From an uncultured Bacilli bacterium (lineage in GTDB: Bacteria; Bacillota_I; Bacilli_A; RFN20; CAG-826): a DNA stretch of 8,284 bases. The position numbers and the translations under genes were made by a program. Under the pieces are notes generated by a model. The model did not search any database. It saw only the letters and a program-made list of their open reading frames with translations, and was not told the origin of the DNA. Positions within the stretch are counted from its first letter, which is position 1. The number at the start of each line of letters is the position of its first letter. Where the stretch lies: positions 1 through 8,284 of the forward strand of contig CALVRY010000047.1 of the NCBI GenBank assembly GCA_944358755.1, in the 5' to 3' direction. Positions 6,330 to 8,284 of the stretch are shown here, one piece after another.

Positions 6330-6812
6330 ATGAAAGTTTGTAAAATTAAAGAAAATAATATTGAAAACGTTATTGAATTTGCAAATTCTCATAGAAATTT
6401 AGTCTTTGTTCATGAAGATTCGTTTTCTAATGAATTTAAAAATGTTTTAAGAGTATTTGCAAACAGTAAAGTCAAAAACTATAAGGGCATATCTTGCTAT
6501 TTATTAAATGATGATAAAAATAAAATTTGTGGTGTAATTGTTTTAAATGAGCAAGATGAAATTCTTTATTTATCTTTTGATGAAGGTAAAGAAATTGAAC
6601 TCGGAAAAATTTTGTTTAAGGAACTTTTTGAAAAATTCCCAGATTTTTATAAAAAATCCTTAACTTTAAGATCAAAAGATAATGGGATTAATCTTTTAAA
6701 CTTCATGGGATTTAAATCACAAAGTTTTATTAATGATGGCGATATAACTAACAACTATCAAGATTATTATTTTCTATTAAAATTTAATCCTAACTCTCTT
6801 ATAAATAGTTAA
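6330..6812 (+). CDS. Small GNAT-like (acetyltransferase-fold) protein, divergent
   Basis: A 160-residue soluble protein. The order of elements suggests a GNAT fold: strand CGVIVLNEQ (67-75), strand EILYLSF (77-83), helix ELGKILFKELFEKF (90-103), then strand and helix SLTLRSKDNGINLLNFMGFK (110-129), which reads like the usual end region 'N..a..lY.k.GF'. The acetyl-CoA loop normally reads (Q/R)xxGx(G/A). Here the equivalent region is EGKEIELGK and does not fit, so cofactor binding or activity is uncertain. It starts one base after the stop of the membrane gene with no visible Shine-Dalgarno, so it probably depends on ribosomes finishing the upstream gene. The substrate is unknown. A degenerate non-enzymatic GNAT or an unrelated alpha/beta protein remains possible. 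Confidence 0.6.
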   Translation: MKVCKIKENNIENVIEFANSHRNLVFVHEDSFSNEFKNVLRVFANSKVKNYKGISCYLLNDDKNKICGVIVLNEQDEILYLSFDEGKEIELGKILFKELFEKFPDFYKKSLTLRSKDNGINLLNFMGFKSQSFINDGDITNNYQDYYFLLKFNPNSLINS

Positions 6813-6831
6813 AATTCTGTTTTTATTTATG

Positions 6832-6860
6832 TTTATACACTTAATTAATTAAGTTATAAT
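6832..6860 (+). promoter_or_regulatory. Enolase promoter
   Basis: A perfect -10 TATAAT lies at 6855-6860, with TTTATA (4 of 6 matches to TTGACA) at 6832-6837 and a 17-base spacer. Transcription would start near 6867, giving a leader of about 22 bases. Spacing and position before a strong ribosome site make this the best promoter in the window. Confidence 0.65.
6839..6854. repeat. 16-base perfect palindrome in the enolase promoter spacer
   Basis: ACTTAATTAATTAAGT is its own reverse complement and fills all but one base of the -35/-10 spacer. It could be an operator, but it is mostly A/T and may be fortuitous. Confidence 0.5.
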
Positions 6861-6872
6861 ATTAAGGATCGC

Positions 6873-6880
6873 AAAGGAGA
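6873..6880 (+). promoter_or_regulatory. Strong ribosome binding site of enolase
   Basis: AAAGGAGA ends eight bases before the ATG at 6889. It is a near-perfect complement to the 16S tail, consistent with a highly expressed gene. Confidence 0.85.
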
Positions 6881-6888
6881 TTATTTAA

Positions 6889-8193
6889 ATGTTTGAAATT
6901 ATTGATGTTTATGCACGTGAAGTATTAGATTCCCGTGGTAATCCAACAATTGAAGTCGAAGTTACACTCGATGATGGCACAGTTGGAAGAGCAATTGTTC
7001 CAAGTGGTGCATCAACTGGTGAAAACGAAGCTCTCGAATTAAGAGATGGTGACAAAAAGAGATATCAAGGTAAGGGCGTTTTAAAAGCAGTTGAAAACGT
7101 CAACGACATTATCGCTCCTGAAATCATTGGTATGTATGCTGATGATCAAGTTGGAATCGATAACGCTTTACTTAAACTTGATGGTACACCATTTAAGAAA
7201 AAACTCGGTGCTAACGCTATTTTAGGTGTTTCACTCGCAGTTGCAAGAGCAGCAGCAGAAAGCTATGGAATGCCACTTTATAGATACATTGGTGGTGCAA
7301 ATGCTAAAGTTTTACCTACTCCAATGATGAACGTTGTTAATGGTGGTGCACACGCAGATTCAACTGTTGATTTCCAAGAATTCTTCATTATTCCTGCGGG
7401 ATTTGAAACATTCCATGAAGCTTTAAGAGCTGGTGTTGAAACATTCCATTGTTTAAAATCAGTTTTAAAAGAAAAAGGTTATGAAACTGGTGTTGGCGAT
7501 GAAGGTGGATTTGCTCCAAGCTGCAAACACGGAAACACAGAACCACTCGAACTCATTATGGAAGCTATCAAAAAAGCCGGATACAAACCAGGAGAAGAAA
7601 TTTTCTTAGGTATGGACGTTGCTTCTAGTGAATTCTACAACGCAGAAAAGAAAGTTTATGAATTAAAGAAAAGTGGTCAAGGTACAAAGACAAGTGATGA
7701 AATGATCGCTTGGTTTGAAGAAATGATCGAAAAATACCCAATTATCACAATCGAAGATGGTTTAAGTGAAAACGATTGGGAAGGCTGGGCAAAACTTACA
7801 GCAGCTTTAGGCGATAAGATCCAATTAGTCGGCGATGATTTATTTGTTACAAACAAAGACTTCTTAAGAAAAGGTATCGTCAACCACGTTGCTAACTCAA
7901 TCTTAATTAAAGTTAACCAAATTGGTACTTTAACAGAAACATTAGACACAATCAGAATGGCTCAAACAAACGGTTACACAACTATGGTCTCCCATAGAAG
8001 TGGTGAAACTGAAGATACAACAATTGCTGATTTAAGTGTTGCTGTTAATGCAGGTCAAATCAAAACAGGTTCTGCTTCAAGAACAGACAGAATGGCAAAA
8101 TATAACCAACTCTTAAGAATTGAAGACGAACTCGGTGATGAAGCAGTATTTGAAGGTTTACACGCTTTCAAAAAATATAGATTCACAAAATAA
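6889..8193 (+). CDS. eno: Enolase (phosphopyruvate hydratase)
   Basis: A 434-residue glycolytic enzyme that interconverts 2-phosphoglycerate and phosphoenolpyruvate with Mg2+ and is normally cytosolic. Active-site landmarks are all present: mobile loop SGASTGENEALELRD (39-53), H155 in NGGAHAD, Q163-E164, general acid E205 in GDEGGFAP, metal ligands D243 (GMDVASSEF), E289 (TIEDGLSENDW) and D316 (GDDLFVTN), base K341 (ILIKVNQIGTL), H369-R370-S371 in SHRSGETED, and K392 in IKTGS. In the loop after H155 the common NNVD is STVD, a mild variation. Length is normal. Codons such as AAC, TTC, ATC and CTC are more frequent than in the neighbours, as expected of a highly expressed gene. It has its own promoter and ribosome site, so it is probably transcribed separately from the GNAT-like gene, though no firm terminator separates them. 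Confidence 0.99.
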   Translation: MFEIIDVYAREVLDSRGNPTIEVEVTLDDGTVGRAIVPSGASTGENEALELRDGDKKRYQGKGVLKAVENVNDIIAPEIIGMYADDQVGIDNALLKLDGTPFKKKLGANAILGVSLAVARAAAESYGMPLYRYIGGANAKVLPTPMMNVVNGGAHADSTVDFQEFFIIPAGFETFHEALRAGVETFHCLKSVLKEKGYETGVGDEGGFAPSCKHGNTEPLELIMEAIKKAGYKPGEEIFLGMDVASSEFYNAEKKVYELKKSGQGTKTSDEMIAWFEEMIEKYPIITIEDGLSENDWEGWAKLTAALGDKIQLVGDDLFVTNKDFLRKGIVNHVANSILIKVNQIGTLTETLDTIRMAQTNGYTTMVSHRSGETEDTTIADLSVAVNAGQIKTGSASRTDRMAKYNQLLRIEDELGDEAVFEGLHAFKKYRFTK

Positions 8194-8195
8194 GA

Positions 8196-8225
8196 TTTGT
8201 AAAAATGGGTCCTTTACAAAATTTT
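8196..8225 (+). terminator. Weak terminator candidate after enolase
   Basis: A perfect 8-base inverted repeat, TTTGTAAA (8196-8203) and TTTACAAA (8213-8220), has a nine-base loop AATGGGTCC and is followed by ATTTT. Only one G-C pair is in the stem, so strength is doubtful. A competing hairpin uses the same right arm. Confidence 0.35.
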
Positions 8226-8274
8226 AGGGTTTTGTAGGGTTTGGCAAAAAAATAATTTGTTGGCAATTTAGGGT
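8223..8274 (+). repeat. TAGGGT repeats downstream of enolase
   Basis: TAGGGT occurs at 8225-8230, 8235-8240 and 8269-8274. The first and third are parts of an identical TTTAGGGT, and TTGGCAA also occurs twice (from 8241 and 8260). No gene is seen in the last 91 bases. The next gene may lie just outside. Confidence 0.4.
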
Positions 8275-8284
8275 CACCGAGTAA

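Noticed and set aside
6791..6811. TAACT/AGTTA inverted repeat at the end of the GNAT-like gene as a terminator
   Set aside because: It has only five pairs, one of them G-C, an 11-base loop, and no T-run directly after it.
7677..7949. 90-residue open frame on the minus strand
   Set aside because: It is antisense to strongly conserved enolase sequence; its openness follows from enolase codon use.

Overview
The window is AT-rich (roughly one third G+C by eye), densely packed bacterial DNA. Tryptophan is written TGG throughout and TGA ends the gene at 636-1229, so the standard bacterial code applies and the TGA=Trp Mycoplasma/Spiroplasma group is excluded. The base composition, Shine-Dalgarno sites and a PepC/M29 peptidase pair suggest a low-GC Bacillota or deep-branching Mollicutes relative (Erysipelotrichales, RF39 or Acholeplasma-like). 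That placement is inference. I see no mobile element, CRISPR array, tRNA or rRNA.

Layout. (1) 2-2179, plus strand: a tightly overlapped operon of folD (5' end outside the window), a 197-residue protein resembling a divergent branch of flavin-dependent thymidylate synthase (ThyX), and a D-2-hydroxyacid dehydrogenase. (2) 2172-2900, minus strand: a six-helix HdeD/DUF308-type membrane protein. It overlaps the dehydrogenase tail to tail, and a hairpin with T-runs on both sides covers both stop codons. (3) 2961-5546, plus: two cytosolic aminopeptidases, M29 (AmpS/PepS type) and C1B (PepC), in one operon that diverges from the membrane gene. (4) 5547-5710: AT-rich intergenic DNA with short repeats and a possible extended -10 promoter. 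(5) 5711-6812, plus: a three-helix membrane protein of unknown function and a small GNAT-like protein, one base apart. (6) 6889-8193: enolase with its own promoter and a strong ribosome site, followed by a short tail with alternative hairpins and TAGGGT repeats.

Most of the window is housekeeping: folate one-carbon metabolism, peptide breakdown and glycolysis. The part most worth following is the folD / ThyX-like pair. The second protein keeps the outline of a ThyX-type fold but lacks the ThyX signature residues, carries two CxxC pairs, and is translationally linked to the enzyme that interconverts the folate cofactor ThyX uses.
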